Origin: Closterium sp. NIES-65
Lineage: Eukaryota > Streptophyta > Zygnematophyceae > Desmidiales > Closteriaceae
Assembly (NCBI GenBank): GCA_948144175.1
Contig: CANXME010002152.1
Span: forward strand, 62,001 to 126,000
Reading direction: 5' to 3'
Length of the DNA: 64,000 nt
Part shown: piece by piece, positions 46,714 to 57,506 of the stretch
How the letters are laid out: each line of letters begins with the position of its first letter
Numbering within the stretch: the stretch's first letter is position 1
Position numbers and translations under genes: made by a program
The notes under the pieces: model-generated
Seen by the model: the letters and a program-made list of their open reading frames with translations, nothing else
Told to the model about the DNA's origin: nothing
Database searches by the model: none

Positions 46714-48531
46714 ACCGTGAGGTGCAATTTCTACTTGCCTAGGAGTAGTTGCGCATGTGCTCGCAACAGACAGCTGCACATACCCGTTTGTGCAATGTCG
46801 TCACTTCCCTCCATTTCGGTTCAGTGTTGAACAGTGCATACCGAAGTGCACTATTGGAGCGTACTCGGTGAATACCGAAGCTCCGGTATGCGGTATGCGA
46901 AACCTCCCTACATCGCATAGGGCTGCTACACGCAAAACCAGGCGTGTGCAGGGCCTCACCTTAACACAACGCACCCAGATGTGAGAGTCATGGGAAGGGT
47001 CAGGAGACAGAGGAGGAGACAGCAACAAACCAGGTGGAAGAGGAGCCAATGACAAGACCGGGGGAGGAAACATAGGACTGAAGACTAGGAAAGACCGTGA
47101 AGGGATGCATACGATCAGTTAGTCGATGAGTAAGAAAGTCCAAGAAGGCAAGGCGCAGACAGATGCGTTAATGTCGGCTGCCACGACGGATATTTGTCAT
47201 TTTTTATTGCAGTCATATGGTGCTTGGTCTGGTATATCATAAATAAATTGACAAAAGAGTCAAAATTTCGAGCTGAATATGATTGAATATGCATATTTGA
47301 AAATACGTATACCAAATGACTAAGCTCCTTCTAAAACGACAAACTGTATCGAGCTCTTTTGCGAACTTTTATTTTATGCGTGCACTGGCGCGTACAATGT
47401 TACGCCGAAGTGCACATTGGGCGAGTACTTGCAAATGCGGAAATGACGAAATAAAATAAACACACGAACACACAATGCATGCCATGCATTCGCTTACGCA
47501 TACTCGTACAAACAGATGACAGTGTGTCTTTCAACTTGAATTTGCTCCCAAGATTATTCAGGGTGGCCTAAGAACCAATCTGGAGCCTAGATGAAACCAT
47601 GTATAGTTCCACAACCAACCAAGTGGTGAAGTGGATGGTGTTTTTATACACCATGTATTTTGGCTAAAATACAGTTTCAGCTGGTTCATGTACTACCACC
47701 CTATCGGGCCTGCCACTGAAGTGTCGTGAACAGGCCCTCAAATAATTGCCATGCTTTGGAGCTGTCACGCTGGTTTGGCTGTGCTCGAGTGTGGTTGGTT
47801 GGTGGGGTTTTGTAGTCCCTATCCGCGTGTGGACTAGCATTGACGCGGTGTGTCACATGGAAAACACGTCGAATCCCTGCTGGATCTCCATTCTTAAGAT
47901 CAGTGATTGGTTGCTTCGTTCCGTGATTTGCGATTCATGACGCCACCTCTGCATTTTTCGTTTCACCCTAACCGCATACTGACGACCACCACCTAACCTG
48001 CATGGCTGGACCTCGAACCTAGACAGACATGGTCCTTGCCTGACGCTCTCGCAATTCGCGGTCCCTGCATGTCTGAGGTACACGCAAACCTTGAACTTGC
48101 CAGCCTGAGGTTCGCCTGTACCGAGCCTGCTAACGTAACCTTCTGACAAGTTTCATCCAGACTCCTCCCAATAACTGAGCCCAGCCCAGACCGAGGCAGC
48201 GGTACGTATGGAACCCAGCACCGTTGTTTTCGAGAGTAGAGTATCAGGCCTGGCTGGTGTGGTTTGGCGTCCTGCTGGTGTAACGCAGACCACAGCAAGC
48301 GTGTCGGAGAGCAGGAAAGCATGCACCTCTCAAACTCCTCCCGCGGCATTAACTGATAAAAGGGGCTTGTCCTAGAATTCAGCGCATATCCTGCATTGCA
48401 ACAGATTATTATTGTTTGCCTCACGCAAATTCATTTCTTTCGTTCCTGGTATTACTAGCCTGGTAGAGCTGTCTCATCGCATTCGCGCCAGTCACTTTTA
48501 TTTGACATCTCAGTCACACGCGTTCAGCACC
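46714..48531. other. Unique host DNA, no recognised gene
   Basis: Mixed-composition, low-copy-looking sequence between element B and the ERD15-like gene. The short open frames show no family I recognise and no repeat structure is evident. It should include the promoter and 5' untranslated region of the ERD15-like gene. A distinct TATA box could not be assigned. Confidence 0.5.
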
Positions 48532-49166
48532 ATGGCAGTAAGTTCTCCCACGTCCATGCCGTCCTTGCTGAATCCCGATGCTCCTAATTTCGTCCCAGCT
48601 GCGTTTAGAAACACCGAGGATTTCAGTCAAGAATGGTGGGATAAGGTGCAAAACTCCCCCGCGTTTAGAGACTACTGGCTTCGCGAACGCTTCGCTACTT
48701 TGGAAGCTGAAGTAACGGAGTCAGGCAACCGCAACGAGGAGGAGGAGTTGGTAGACGAGCAATTATTGGAAGACATGGTCGACGAAGAGTTGCAAGAAGA
48801 GCTCTACGTACTGGACGTAGACGAGGATTTCGACGAGATTCTGCAAGATTCTTCTGCCGAGCAGTTTCAAGAGTAGTTAGGTAAGCGTCATGTATACACA
48901 ATGGGCCCGTTTCTTCCTACTTTCCTCGATTATTATACTTCGTGTTTTCTTATTTCTCACACTTGTTATTTCCGTTCCTGGAGATGTCAAGCAGTCGTAA
49001 GGAGCTTCCGGAGCGGTCGGGCGAGCCATGTGGCTTGACACAAGAGGTTACTAACAAGGTTAATAAGTCGTGGAAGCACGACCGCGTCAAGGAGAGAACC
49101 GTTTCTAGAACTATCGCCAAGCCTAAGCAGCAGCGGGCCCGGGTCATACAGCAGCCTAGGGCTTAG
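48532..49166 (+). CDS. ERD15/CID1-like PAM2-motif protein
   Basis: The start ATG at 48532 gives [13 protein letters not shown], the usual N-terminal style of the plant family. The PAM2 motif ([15 protein letters not shown], residues 11-25) binds the MLLE domain of poly(A)-binding protein. It is followed directly by [21 protein letters not shown] (residues 29-49), the family's second conserved motif. An acidic stretch follows ([19 protein letters not shown]). This frame stops at TAG 48874-48876. A downstream exon (about 48984-49166) encodes the family's basic tail, ending [14 protein letters not shown] consensus donor (AG/GTAAGC, 48881) lies just after the TAG. Skipping the TAG would need a weaker donor at 48876 (TA/GTTAGG) joined to an acceptor before 48992 or 48995. 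The exon structure is therefore uncertain. In land plants the family is linked to stress and ABA responses and to control of translation through poly(A)-binding protein. Confidence 0.8.
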
Positions 49167-49713
49167 ATTACTCGAAGAGAATGATATTCCTGTGGTGCCT
49201 CTATGTAAATGTTTGCTTCGGTTAGCTAGCTTAGCATATACATGGGCGCTCCTAAACGGGTAGACGATCTCTGGGTTGTAATGTCCATGAATGTAAATTG
49301 CACTTTCATGACTTTCCGGTCTTGGGCTGGGAATGCATCCGTGCATTTCCTACCTAAATTCTCCTGTTGCCCTAGCCCCCGTGGCCTCCATACCAGGTGA
49401 TAAAACGGCCTGTTGACGGAACGTGCCTTAGCTTTCCGACCAAATCTCATTTACCGGTACCAGCTGAACGCAAGGACCAATTGCACTATACTACTAGCAT
49501 GTACACCGTACCTTGCGTTCTCAATTTCCCACATCCACCTCAGACTAGTAGCTAAAAAGAAAAGCTGTCTCCCTTCCCCCAATTCTGATAGCATCCTCCA
49601 GAACAAGTTTTCTGACAAATGCTGACACAACAAACCCAAAAATGCACATAATATCCATGGCGGAAAACTCATATTGCCATTGCATCCTCTCCTCTTCCCG
49701 TCTCCCGTTTTTC
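49167..49713. other. Space between two convergent host genes
   Basis: 547 bp between the stop codons of the ERD15-like and DUF3172-like genes. It must hold both 3' untranslated regions. No gene or repeat is seen. Confidence 0.5.
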
Positions 49714-52106
49714 CTACTGACTCCCCCCAATCCGGATCTTAGACTTGCTCGCGTCTTCCAGAAACAGATTCTCCGCCGTCTCACTGTGGTACACACACGA
49801 CACCTCAGGTGACTCCCTCAGGTCGCCCACGAAGCCGAACGTGTTCATGTTGCGCTTGCAGTCGCGCACTTCATCCGACGACACGAGGCCCTTGGACTCC
49901 AGCACGTGCCAGTTGCTCTGCCGCAGCACACACCCTGGTTTCACCTCTGCCTGGGACACATACACGTTGAATCTGCAAAGGGGAGGGGTGGGAGAGGGGG
50001 TTAAGAGCAGGGGACAGGAAAAGAAAGGTAGGTAACGAAGGGGCACACACAGCACACATCCTGGTTTCACCTCTGCCTGGGACACATACACGTTGAAGCT
50101 GCAGGGGTGGGGTACGGGAGGGAAACAGATATTCAGGCGGGGTGGGAGGGAAGTGGGCAGGGAAAGAAGGGGCAGGAGGGCGAGAGGAGCGGGAGGAGAA
50201 TGGGGGAGGGAGTGAGGGGGAAGGTGTTGATCGTGCACTTGCATGGCCTGATGACCCGAGGCCGTTGGGCTCGAGCACGTGCCAGTTGCTCTGCCGCAGC
50301 ACACACCCCGGCTTTACCTCTGCTTGCAACACATGAACGTTGAAGCTGCAGGGGAGAAGGGGGGCGGGAGTAAGAGCAGGGAACAGGGGAACAAAGATGG
50401 GTAAGAAGGGGCACACTGAGCACAAATCCTGGCTTCACCTGTGCTTGCGACACATGCACGTTGAAGCTGCAGGGGGAAGGGGGAGGGGGTAAGAGCAGGG
50501 GACAGGGGAAGAAAGGGGGTTCATGAAGGGGCACACGCAGCACACATCCTGGCTTCACCTGAGCTTGCGACACATGCAAGTTGAAGCTGCAGGGGGAAGG
50601 GGGAGGGGGTAAGAGCAGGGGACAGCGGAAGAAAGGGGGTTCATGAAGAGGCACACGCAACACACACCCCAGCTTCACCTGTGCTTGCGACACATACACG
50701 TTGAAGCTGCAGGAGAATGGGTGAGGGGGGCGGGAGGGGGGCGGGAGGGGGGCGGGGGGGGGGGGAGATTGACAGGCAGGGTGGGAGAGAAGCGGGCAGG
50801 GTAAGAGATGACACACAAAAAAAAAGAGAGAAACGAGAGGGAGAAAAAAAGGCAAGACACTCACGGATTGAAAGAAATGAACAACCGTTGGTCGAGCCGT
50901 TGGTGCTCATGCCGTTGGCGAGGCAGATGGGCGGGCCGGTTACCTGGTTACCACCTGGTCAGGGCAAGGAGAAAACCGACTCACGGATTGAAGGAGATGA
51001 AGAGGCGCTGGTCGAGCACCATGGCGCTCATGCCGTTGGCGAGGCAGATGGGCGGGCCGGTTACCTGGTCACCACCTGGTCAGGGCAAGGAGAAAACCGA
51101 CTCACGGATTGAAGGAGATGAAGAGGCGCTGGTCGAGCACCATGGCGCTCATGCCGTTGGCGAGGCAGATGTCCGGGTTGGGCGTCTGGCGGTCGATGAC
51201 CTCCCGCGACGCCACGTTGCTGGGCTCCACGTTCAGCACCGTGTCCACCGACACGCCCGCGCCTATCCCCAGTAAGAACACCCCCGCTAACGCGAACTTG
51301 CTCACCGCCGCGAACGGATTCGACGACCGCGGGGGAGGAAGAGGGATTTGTGGCGGAGGAGGAGGGGGAGGAGGCGGGGAGCGCGGGAGAGGTGGGGAGG
51401 ATTGGTGGGGTTGGGGGGGAGGCGACCGGGTAGTGGGCGGAATGCGGGGTAAAGGGAGCGGGGGAATGGCGGAACGGGGCGACGGTGGGTAAGATTTTGC
51501 GGCGTCGATACTACCTTCTGGGTCTTCGTCGCCTGTGTGGTAATTATAACGGAAACCGGATTTGCTACTTAGCGGGTCGATATCATAATCTAGTCCTTGA
51601 CTGCTGCTAGTACCGCCAGTCGACAACCGCCATTCCCCCGATGACGAAACCCATTCCCCCGCATTTCCACGCTGTTGCTCTCTACCCCCCCGCCGGTATG
51701 TCTCTCCCAAAGGTTCTCTCTCTCCCAAAGGTTCTCCCCGTCCCCACGGGTCTCTCTCTCCCCGCGAATCTATCTCTCCGCTTCCCACCCCTTGCTCCTC
51801 CCCGCTCGGCCCTAAACTGGATGCGTTTGTCCTCGACGAAAACGCTGCAGCCACGTCATCATCGTCTGATGGGTCTTTTGCGGTTCTCCCGCTGCTCCCC
51901 CCGCTTGCGCGGACAGGCCCGCGGAGAAGCCGGGCGCGGAGTTGGGAGGCGCGCGGAACAGTCGCGGAGAGGGGGGCACGCGAAAGAGGAGAGACCGGAC
52001 AGCGGCGGAGGCGGCTCGAGAGGCGGGAAGAGGCAGCCGTGCTGTGGTGGAGAGTGGCGCTAAAGCGGGAAACGCGGAGGGAGGGGGCGTGCGTGGTTGT
52101 CGCCAT
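49714..52106 (-). CDS. Plastid-targeted DUF3172-like protein (two exons)
   Basis: Exon 1 is 52106-51106 (ATG at 52106) and exon 2 is 49972-49714. The join AATCC/GTGAGT to TTTGCAG/ATTC restores LFISFNPFNVYVSQAEVKPGCV in frame and gives 419 residues. Residues 1-70 are rich in Ser, Arg, Ala and Thr with almost no acids, like a chloroplast transit peptide. Residues 75-260 are disordered, with a Pro-rich part. The conserved region starts near 263 with one hydrophobic membrane segment (KFALAGVFLLGIGAGVSV, about 270-287). It then reads EPSNVASREVIDRQTPNPDICLANGMSAMV and continues in exon 2 with VLRQSNWHVLE and NTFGFVGDLRESPEVSCVYHSE. This matches my memory of a cyanobacterial and plastid family of unknown function (DUF3172); the accession should be confirmed. 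Inferred location: thylakoid or envelope membrane. Confidence 0.85.
50060..50712 (-). repeat. Tandem copies of the exon 2 start, inside the intron
   Basis: Five partial copies of the beginning of exon 2, each preceded by a pyrimidine tract and CTGCAG. They begin at 50706, 50586, 50466, 50346 (spaced exactly 120 bp) and 50098. The true exon 2 starts at 49972. Each encodes FNV(Y/H)V(S/L)QA(E/Q)VKPG and then diverges. The copy at 50346 is longer and includes VLRQSNWHVLEPNG. In the first three units the frame matching exon 2 stays open through the whole 120 bp. Confidence 0.92.
50860..51170 (-). repeat. Tandem copies of the exon 1 end, inside the intron
   Basis: The last part of exon 1 with its splice donor occurs three times. 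The donor AATCC/GTGAGT is at 51106 (true), 50985 and 50865, periods 121 and 120 bp. The coding match covers ICLANGMSAMVLDQRLFISFNP, with more changes in the third copy. Confidence 0.92.
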
Positions 52107-52388
52107 GAATGCGGGACGGGGAACTGCGAAGGACGAGAAGCATGGGTTGCGCGTGTGGATTATATCGAACCGAGACTGATAACGAAGAGAGCAGAGTCCA
52201 GATTCGAGAATGGGAGGTTGACGTGCAGTTCACGTCTGGATGGATTGTGTGTTCTGACTGTCAAGCCCCACTATCTGCAAAGCGAGTCAATATCGCAGCT
52301 GCGACACTGAGCGAGCTTCACTGCTACACTCAGTATTGATCTGCAACCAACGAAATTCTTTGGTCAATTTCCTCAATATATGGATGTG

Positions 52389-52729
52389 TGTAACGAAAAT
52401 CCATTTTCCGTACTTCGCATCCCTGCTCAACGCGTACATCACTGTAGCACCACAGTCAGCACCGTTACCACTCGCGATCCTCGCATCGACAATCAGCCCG
52501 CCACTTTCGCACATCGCACCCCGACCTCACGGCTCGGCTGGTAACCCGCGCTCCGGGCCTCCGCTTCGACACTTTCCCAACCTCAGTCCCAGGCCCGTCG
52601 CGCGACAACCACAGTCCATTACCGTTACCACTGTAGTTTCGCTATATATTCTTCGCTCATGCCTTCGCTCATTGTATTCTTGCTTCGATAGTGCAATTCT
52701 CGTTCGTTCACTCAATTGCACTCGTAACA
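52389..52729 (+). repeat. Probable 5' LTR of Gypsy element G
   Basis: The right end is supported: CGTAACA at 52723-52729 is followed by CTTGGTATTCAGAGCC, an initiator-Met-like primer site, then gag. TATATAT at 52643-52649 suits an LTR promoter. The left end is a guess from TGTAACG at 52389. The 3' LTR lies outside the window, so the pair cannot be checked. The 282 bp between this and the DUF3172-like gene hold its promoter and 5' untranslated region. Confidence 0.4.
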
Positions 52730-52911
52730 CTTGGTATTCAGAGCCTACGATCTCCTTTCGGACCGCACCCACACTTTCGCTTCCCCACTATCTCAATTTT
52801 TGGGGGGGGTAGACGTCTCTCAGCGATACAGCACCGCCGCTCGTAGTGCTCTCTCGTAAGCACGCACGGCCACGACCGAGGCTCTCGCTGAGCTCGCCCG
52901 ACACCCCCGCC

Positions 52912-54090
52912 ATGGCCGATTTCACGCTCGCCACATTGACGTAGGAGCAGCTTGATCGTCTCGTGCGCCAACTTGAAGATTCGGCGCTCGAAATTGCGAC
53001 GCTCACGGCGGAACGTGACTCCGCCGGTCAACAATCCACGGTGAACATTCCAGCGACATCACACGCACCGACAAATGCATCTGCACAATCGGACGAGCCA
53101 ATCATCATTTCGTCCGGTACACCAACGCAACACGACAGCATGGGACAACGCTCAGTCGCAGCCAGTGATGGCGCCGCCCAGCTGATGCCTGGCATGGGAG
53201 GAAGCAGGGTCGCACCAAGCCCGCGGGAGCCCTGTGAAGCCCGTCGGCACGTGGAATTCACGGCGACAAGTGGCGAACAGGCCATTATTGCACCAATGCC
53301 GCTCAAGCCGCAACGCCCGCCCTGCTTCGACCCAAGCCAACGCGGAGGTCCGACGGTTCAATCGTGGGTCTTCACGATGAACATCTTCTTCGACGCGAAC
53401 TACGTCGAGTCAGACGCCGCGAAGATTCGGTATGCAGTTTCGCTGCTAAGGGGCCCCGCCATGGACTGGTGGCGAGTCATTGTGACGTCGCCATGCGCCT
53501 ACGAGCCACCGTCGCACGAGGAAGGGCCCACGGGTCCATCTGTCACCTTGAGTTCGTTCTGTGAGACCGCCCAATACAGCACGTGGGATGCGTGGTGCGC
53601 ACGGCTTCGGGCGCGCTTCGAGCCGATCGTGGCTTCCATTTTGGCGCGTCAGAGATTGCGCACTTGGCGGCAGCTCGGGTCGGTTCAACATTACACGAGC
53701 GGTTTTCTCGCACTTTGCGAGCAGGTCGGCTACATGGACGAAGTGGAGCGGGTGGACCGTTACGTCGGAAGGCTGAAGCCGGATATCTTGCACGAAATCA
53801 TGCTGCGCGGACTCTCTAATTTCAACGAGATTCTCGCGCTCGCCGAGAAGATCGACATTCTACGCCGACCGAGACCGGGGTCCTACTACGGACATCGCCC
53901 TCGGGGACCGACCGAGCACGCCACTGTACACGCCATTGCAACGAATGCAGCTGCCGCACCGTTTAAGGGGCGCTGCTTTGCTTGCAGCAGGCCGGGCCAT
54001 CGCAAGAGCGAATGCCCAGAGGAGCGGAGGCGCCGAGGAGCAGAGCAGGGGAGGGAGTCTCAGAGGCAGGGAAACGCCAGCAGTCAGTAG
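52912..54090 (+). pseudogene. Element G Gag
   Basis: Starts MADFTLATLT at 52912, with a TAG at 52942-52944 before EQLDRLVRQLEDS, then open to 54090. The retrotransposon gag domain has RGPAMDWWRVI, WDAWCARLRARFEPI and RLRTWRQLGSVQHYTSGF. The zinc knuckle CFACSRPGHRKSEC (CX2CX4HX4C) lies near 53974. Its end overlaps the protease frame by about 109 bp in the -1 direction, a layout compatible with frameshift expression but equally with a simple indel. Confidence 0.9.
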
Positions 54091-55451
54091 AAGCTGGGCC
54101 AACTACTGACGAGACTGCTTGCTTGCCCAACCGCACCGACCCTCACCGAGTCATAGTACCGATTCATGCCATCGATCGGGCTCGGATGAATAAGGAGGGT
54201 ACAGCGATGGATTGCCCAATACTGATCCACGGGAAAATACAGGGAGCAGCAGTGAAGATTATTATTGACGGAGGAGCAAGTCATAGTTTAGTTAATACCG
54301 CAACCGCACGAAAACTACAGCTAACACTTAACCATTGCTTACCTGAGATAGACGCACGCTTAGTCGACGGCACACCACTGGCCATACGGGAAAAGGTGGA
54401 GCGAGTAAAAGTCCGGTGCGGAGGGAATTTCGGGTTGACACAGGAAATGCTCGCAACGACACTGGATGGGCACGACATTTTATTGGGACGTGATTGGCTG
54501 CGACGGTATAACCCGCAAATTGACTGGACGACGGGTAGCTGTACCATGCGAAGTAGTGGTAACTGGGTCGAACTACCTCGCTAGCAGTCACGTGAGTCTT
54601 CAACGGTCCACATCAACGCCATCACGATGAAACGGGTTGTCGCCGCTGGAGCTGACGTGTACGCAGTGGATATAGCACTAGTGGGAGAAGAGGAGTAGCC
54701 GAGCGATTTTCAGAAACTGTTGGCAGCAGTACCGCCCGAACTTCAGGAACTGTTAAAACGGTACCCGGGGATTTTTCCAGACGACTTACCGCAAGGGCTG
54801 CCACCTCAGCGGGCGCATGACCATAGGATCGAGTTAGAACCGGGGGCACAGCCAACTGTACAGCGCCAGTTCAGACTAACACAGCCCGAGCTCGACGAAC
54901 TAAGGAAGCAGTTAGATTATTTGTTAGAGAAGCAGTTTATCCGACCGAGCTCGTCATCGTTCGCCGCACCGATACTGTTCACACCGAAAAAAGACGGAGG
55001 GTTTTGCATGTGCATCGATTACCGAGCGCATAACAGGGTAACAGTAAAATCACGGTACCCCATTCCCCGTGCCGACGAGCTGATCGACCAACTGCAAACA
55101 GCACGGGTGTTTTCGAAAATAGACTTACGGGGGGGTTACCATCAGATTCGGATCGAACCATCGGACTGCGCCAAGACAGCATTTAGGACTAGGTACGGGT
55201 CGTTCGAGTACACAGTGATGCCTTTCGGGCTGACCAACGCGCCCGCAACGTTTAAGATGACCATGAATGAGGCGTCTAGGCCACTCTTAGATAAATGCGT
55301 GATAGTTTACCTCGACGACATCCTCGTTTACACTTGCGACAAGCAGCAGCACTTAGCAGATCTCGAAGCAGTGTTTAAAGTTTTAGAGAAACATCGGTTA
55401 CTCACCAAGGGCTCTAAGTGCGAGTGTTTTCGGGACAGGCTAGAATTTTAG
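53982..55451 (+). pseudogene. Element G protease and RT
   Basis: Protease with IIIDGGASHSLVN (near 54258) and LLGRDWLRRYNPQIDW; the active-site triplet reads DGG in place of the usual D-S/T-G. TAG at 54582-54584 and at 54696-54698 precede the RT. RT (54720 on) has PSSSSFAAPILFTPKKDGGFCMCIDYRA, FSKIDLRGGYHQI, MPFGLTNAPATF and catalytic YLDDILVY (near 55312). The frame ends at a TAG (55449) produced by a missing base. The correct frame continues as RILGHVISEAGF. Confidence 0.92.
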
Positions 55452-56257
55452 GGCACGTTATTTCGGAGGCTGGATTCGAAATCGACCCCAAGAAGCTGGA
55501 TACGGTCAAAGCGTGGCGTCCCCCGACGAACATCACGGAACTGCAGAGTTTTTTTAGGTTCATTAATCATGTTCGTCAGTTCGTCCCCGACATGGCACGA
55601 TTAACCGCCCCGCTGACAGATTTACTACGCAAGGGGGTCGCTTTTACGTGGGGGGAGAAAGGGCATGCTGCCTTCTCTGCCCTGAAAAATGTTCTCTGTT
55701 CACCACCCGTCGTGCGCATCGCTGACCCACATCACCCCCTCGAAGTTGTTACAGACGCAAGCGACATCGCCATTGGAGCCGTACTGTTACAGGACTTCGG
55801 CAACGGCATACAGCCCATCGCATACGAATCACGAAAACTGCATCCGCCCGAACAAAATTACCCGATACACGACCGCAAAATGCTCGCGATCCTGCATGCG
55901 TTCAAAGTGTGGCGCTACTACTTGACCGGCGCAGACGTGACAGTACTAACAGACCACCGATCCCTACAGTACCTCCGCGCACAACCCCACCTCAACCCAC
56001 GACAGATTCGGTGGCTCGATTTCCTCGAGTCAAACTTCCACTACACAGTCACATATAAAAAGGGAGCCTCGAACATCGCCGACGCACTGACCCGCCCAAC
56101 TGCCCAGATCCATGCGATACTACTCGCCCAGACCAGCCCGCTACTAACAGGACTATTTACCCACGGATATCAAACGGACCCATTCTTCACAGGAGGAAAC
56201 TCGCAGCAATTCGCAGCAGCCAAGGGAATCTACTACGTAAAAGCCGGGACCGAACGC
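55418..56257 (+). pseudogene. Element G RT thumb and RNase H
   Basis: Continues the RT after the 55449 frameshift: GHVISEAGFEIDPKKL, LQSFFRFINHVRQF. RNase H follows with VVTDASDIAIGAVL, YESRKLHPPEQNYP, the VLTDHRSLQYL motif and ASNIADALTRP. The frame is open to the insertion of T, where it reads YVKAGTERCRE only because of T's own bases. Confidence 0.92.
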
Positions 56258-56515
56258 TGTCGAGAGTAATAGGTAAGTTAAGAGGTGGGGCCTAGGCTTA
56301 GTAGCCTAGGCCCGAACTTAGGTATCGAGCGGGATTTTCCCTAGGAGCGATGTATCGAGTGAGTTGAGAGAAATTGGTGAAAAGGTGCGTTTCACTATAG
56401 GTTCAGGGGTACATATAGCATAGAAACACAATAAGGTGCACCACCAACAAAAGTTTACATAACTACACTAACTACAACTACAAGCAATTATAAATCATGA
56501 CAAAATATTTCGACA
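56258..56515 (-). repeat. 3' LTR of element T
   Basis: 258 bp, identical to 57244-57501. Confidence 0.95.
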
Positions 56516-56946
56516 CGCCCCCATAATGCTTGTAGGTAGGTATGTAGTTACAGCAACAGCAGGTACCCCTTCCATCTCCTCACCCTCCTCCTTCCCCTCC
56601 CCCACACTGCTGCAGAAGCAGCAGAGAGGGGGGAAGAGAGGAGAGGTGGAGGGACGGCTGCTTGTTGCCTCACACCCGCCACCCCGGTACCACTCCCCCT
56701 CCTCACCCACATCCTCACACCCTCCCCCCCCAGCGGCAGCTGCAGCGGTGGGACTGAAAGAAGGAGGAGGGAAAGGGAGAGAGTTGACCCCACGCTCCAA
56801 CACCCTCCACCCCCATACCCTCCTCCCCACGGCTGCAGGGAGACAAGAGAAAGGGGGGGGTGGGAAGGAAGAAAGCCGCAGAGCGGCGAAGAGGCGTCGG
56901 TGCAGATGGGTCAGGGGCGGCAGCAGGGAGTGCAGGGGCGGAAAGG

Positions 56947-57180
56947 CCCGTCGCGGGCCAGTGCCACGGGGCGCACGACGGGTAGAATAAAAGGGCCCGA
57001 TCGTGTGCCTCGGGGCACACGACGAGCAGGGCACCATCGTGTGCCACGGGGCGCACGATGGGCAGTAGAAGGGCACCGTCGCGTGCCACGGGGCGCGCGA
57101 CGGGCAGGGAAGGAGTCACACGCCCGTGGGCGGGACAAGGTAAAAATAAAACCGTCACGCGCCCTAGGCGCGCGACCGTA
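56947..57180 (-). repeat. Array of five hairpin-forming units in the T leader
   Basis: Inverted-repeat units at 56947-56982, 57001-57022, 57034-57061, 57076-57103 and 57152-57180. The third and fourth have 12-bp arms around an ACGG loop (CCATCGTGTGCC with GGCGCACGATGG; CCGTCGCGTGCC with GGCGCGCGACGG). Differences between units fall on both arms and keep pairing. Confidence 0.75.
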
Positions 57181-57243
57181 AAATCTTAGCAGCGGAAGTA
57201 AAGCGGGCCCACAGGCCAGGACGAACACTAAGCTCTGATACCA

Positions 57244-57501
57244 TGTCGAGAGTAATAGGTAAGTTAAGAGGTGGGGCCTAGGCTTAGTAGCCTAGGCCCG
57301 AACTTAGGTATCGAGCGGGATTTTCCCTAGGAGCGATGTATCGAGTGAGTTGAGAGAAATTGGTGAAAAGGTGCGTTTCACTATAGGTTCAGGGGTACAT
57401 ATAGCATAGAAACACAATAAGGTGCACCACCAACAAAAGTTTACATAACTACACTAACTACAACTACAAGCAATTATAAATCATGACAAAATATTTCGAC
57501 A
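57244..57501 (-). repeat. 5' LTR of element T
   Basis: 258 bp, identical to 56258-56515, next to the primer site. Confidence 0.95.
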
Positions 57502-57506
57502 AACGC

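Larger units (their letters stand above)
56258..57501 (-). mobile_element. T: non-coding 1.24-kb LTR retrotransposon (TRIM-like)
   Basis: Two 258-bp LTRs, 56258-56515 and 57244-57501, show no difference. They start TGTCGA and end TCGACA. The target duplication AACGC (56253-56257 and 57502-57506) is exact, so it integrated as an LTR element into G. The primer site TGGTATCAGAGC (minus strand, 57243-57232) is a perfect initiator-Met complement. A G-rich tract (TATGGGGGCG, minus strand) abuts the 3' LTR. The 728-bp interior has no gag or pol motif. It is larger than classical TRIMs but has the same logic and must use proteins from another element. Confidence 0.93.

Noticed and set aside
46714..48531. 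Short open frames such as 46757-46984 and 47746-47940
   Set aside because: No family resemblance, no repeat or codon pattern that separates them from chance.
56495..57158. Cys/Pro/Arg-rich open frames in the interior of T
   Set aside because: They translate the hairpin repeat units and one runs into the LTR; no retroelement motif is present.
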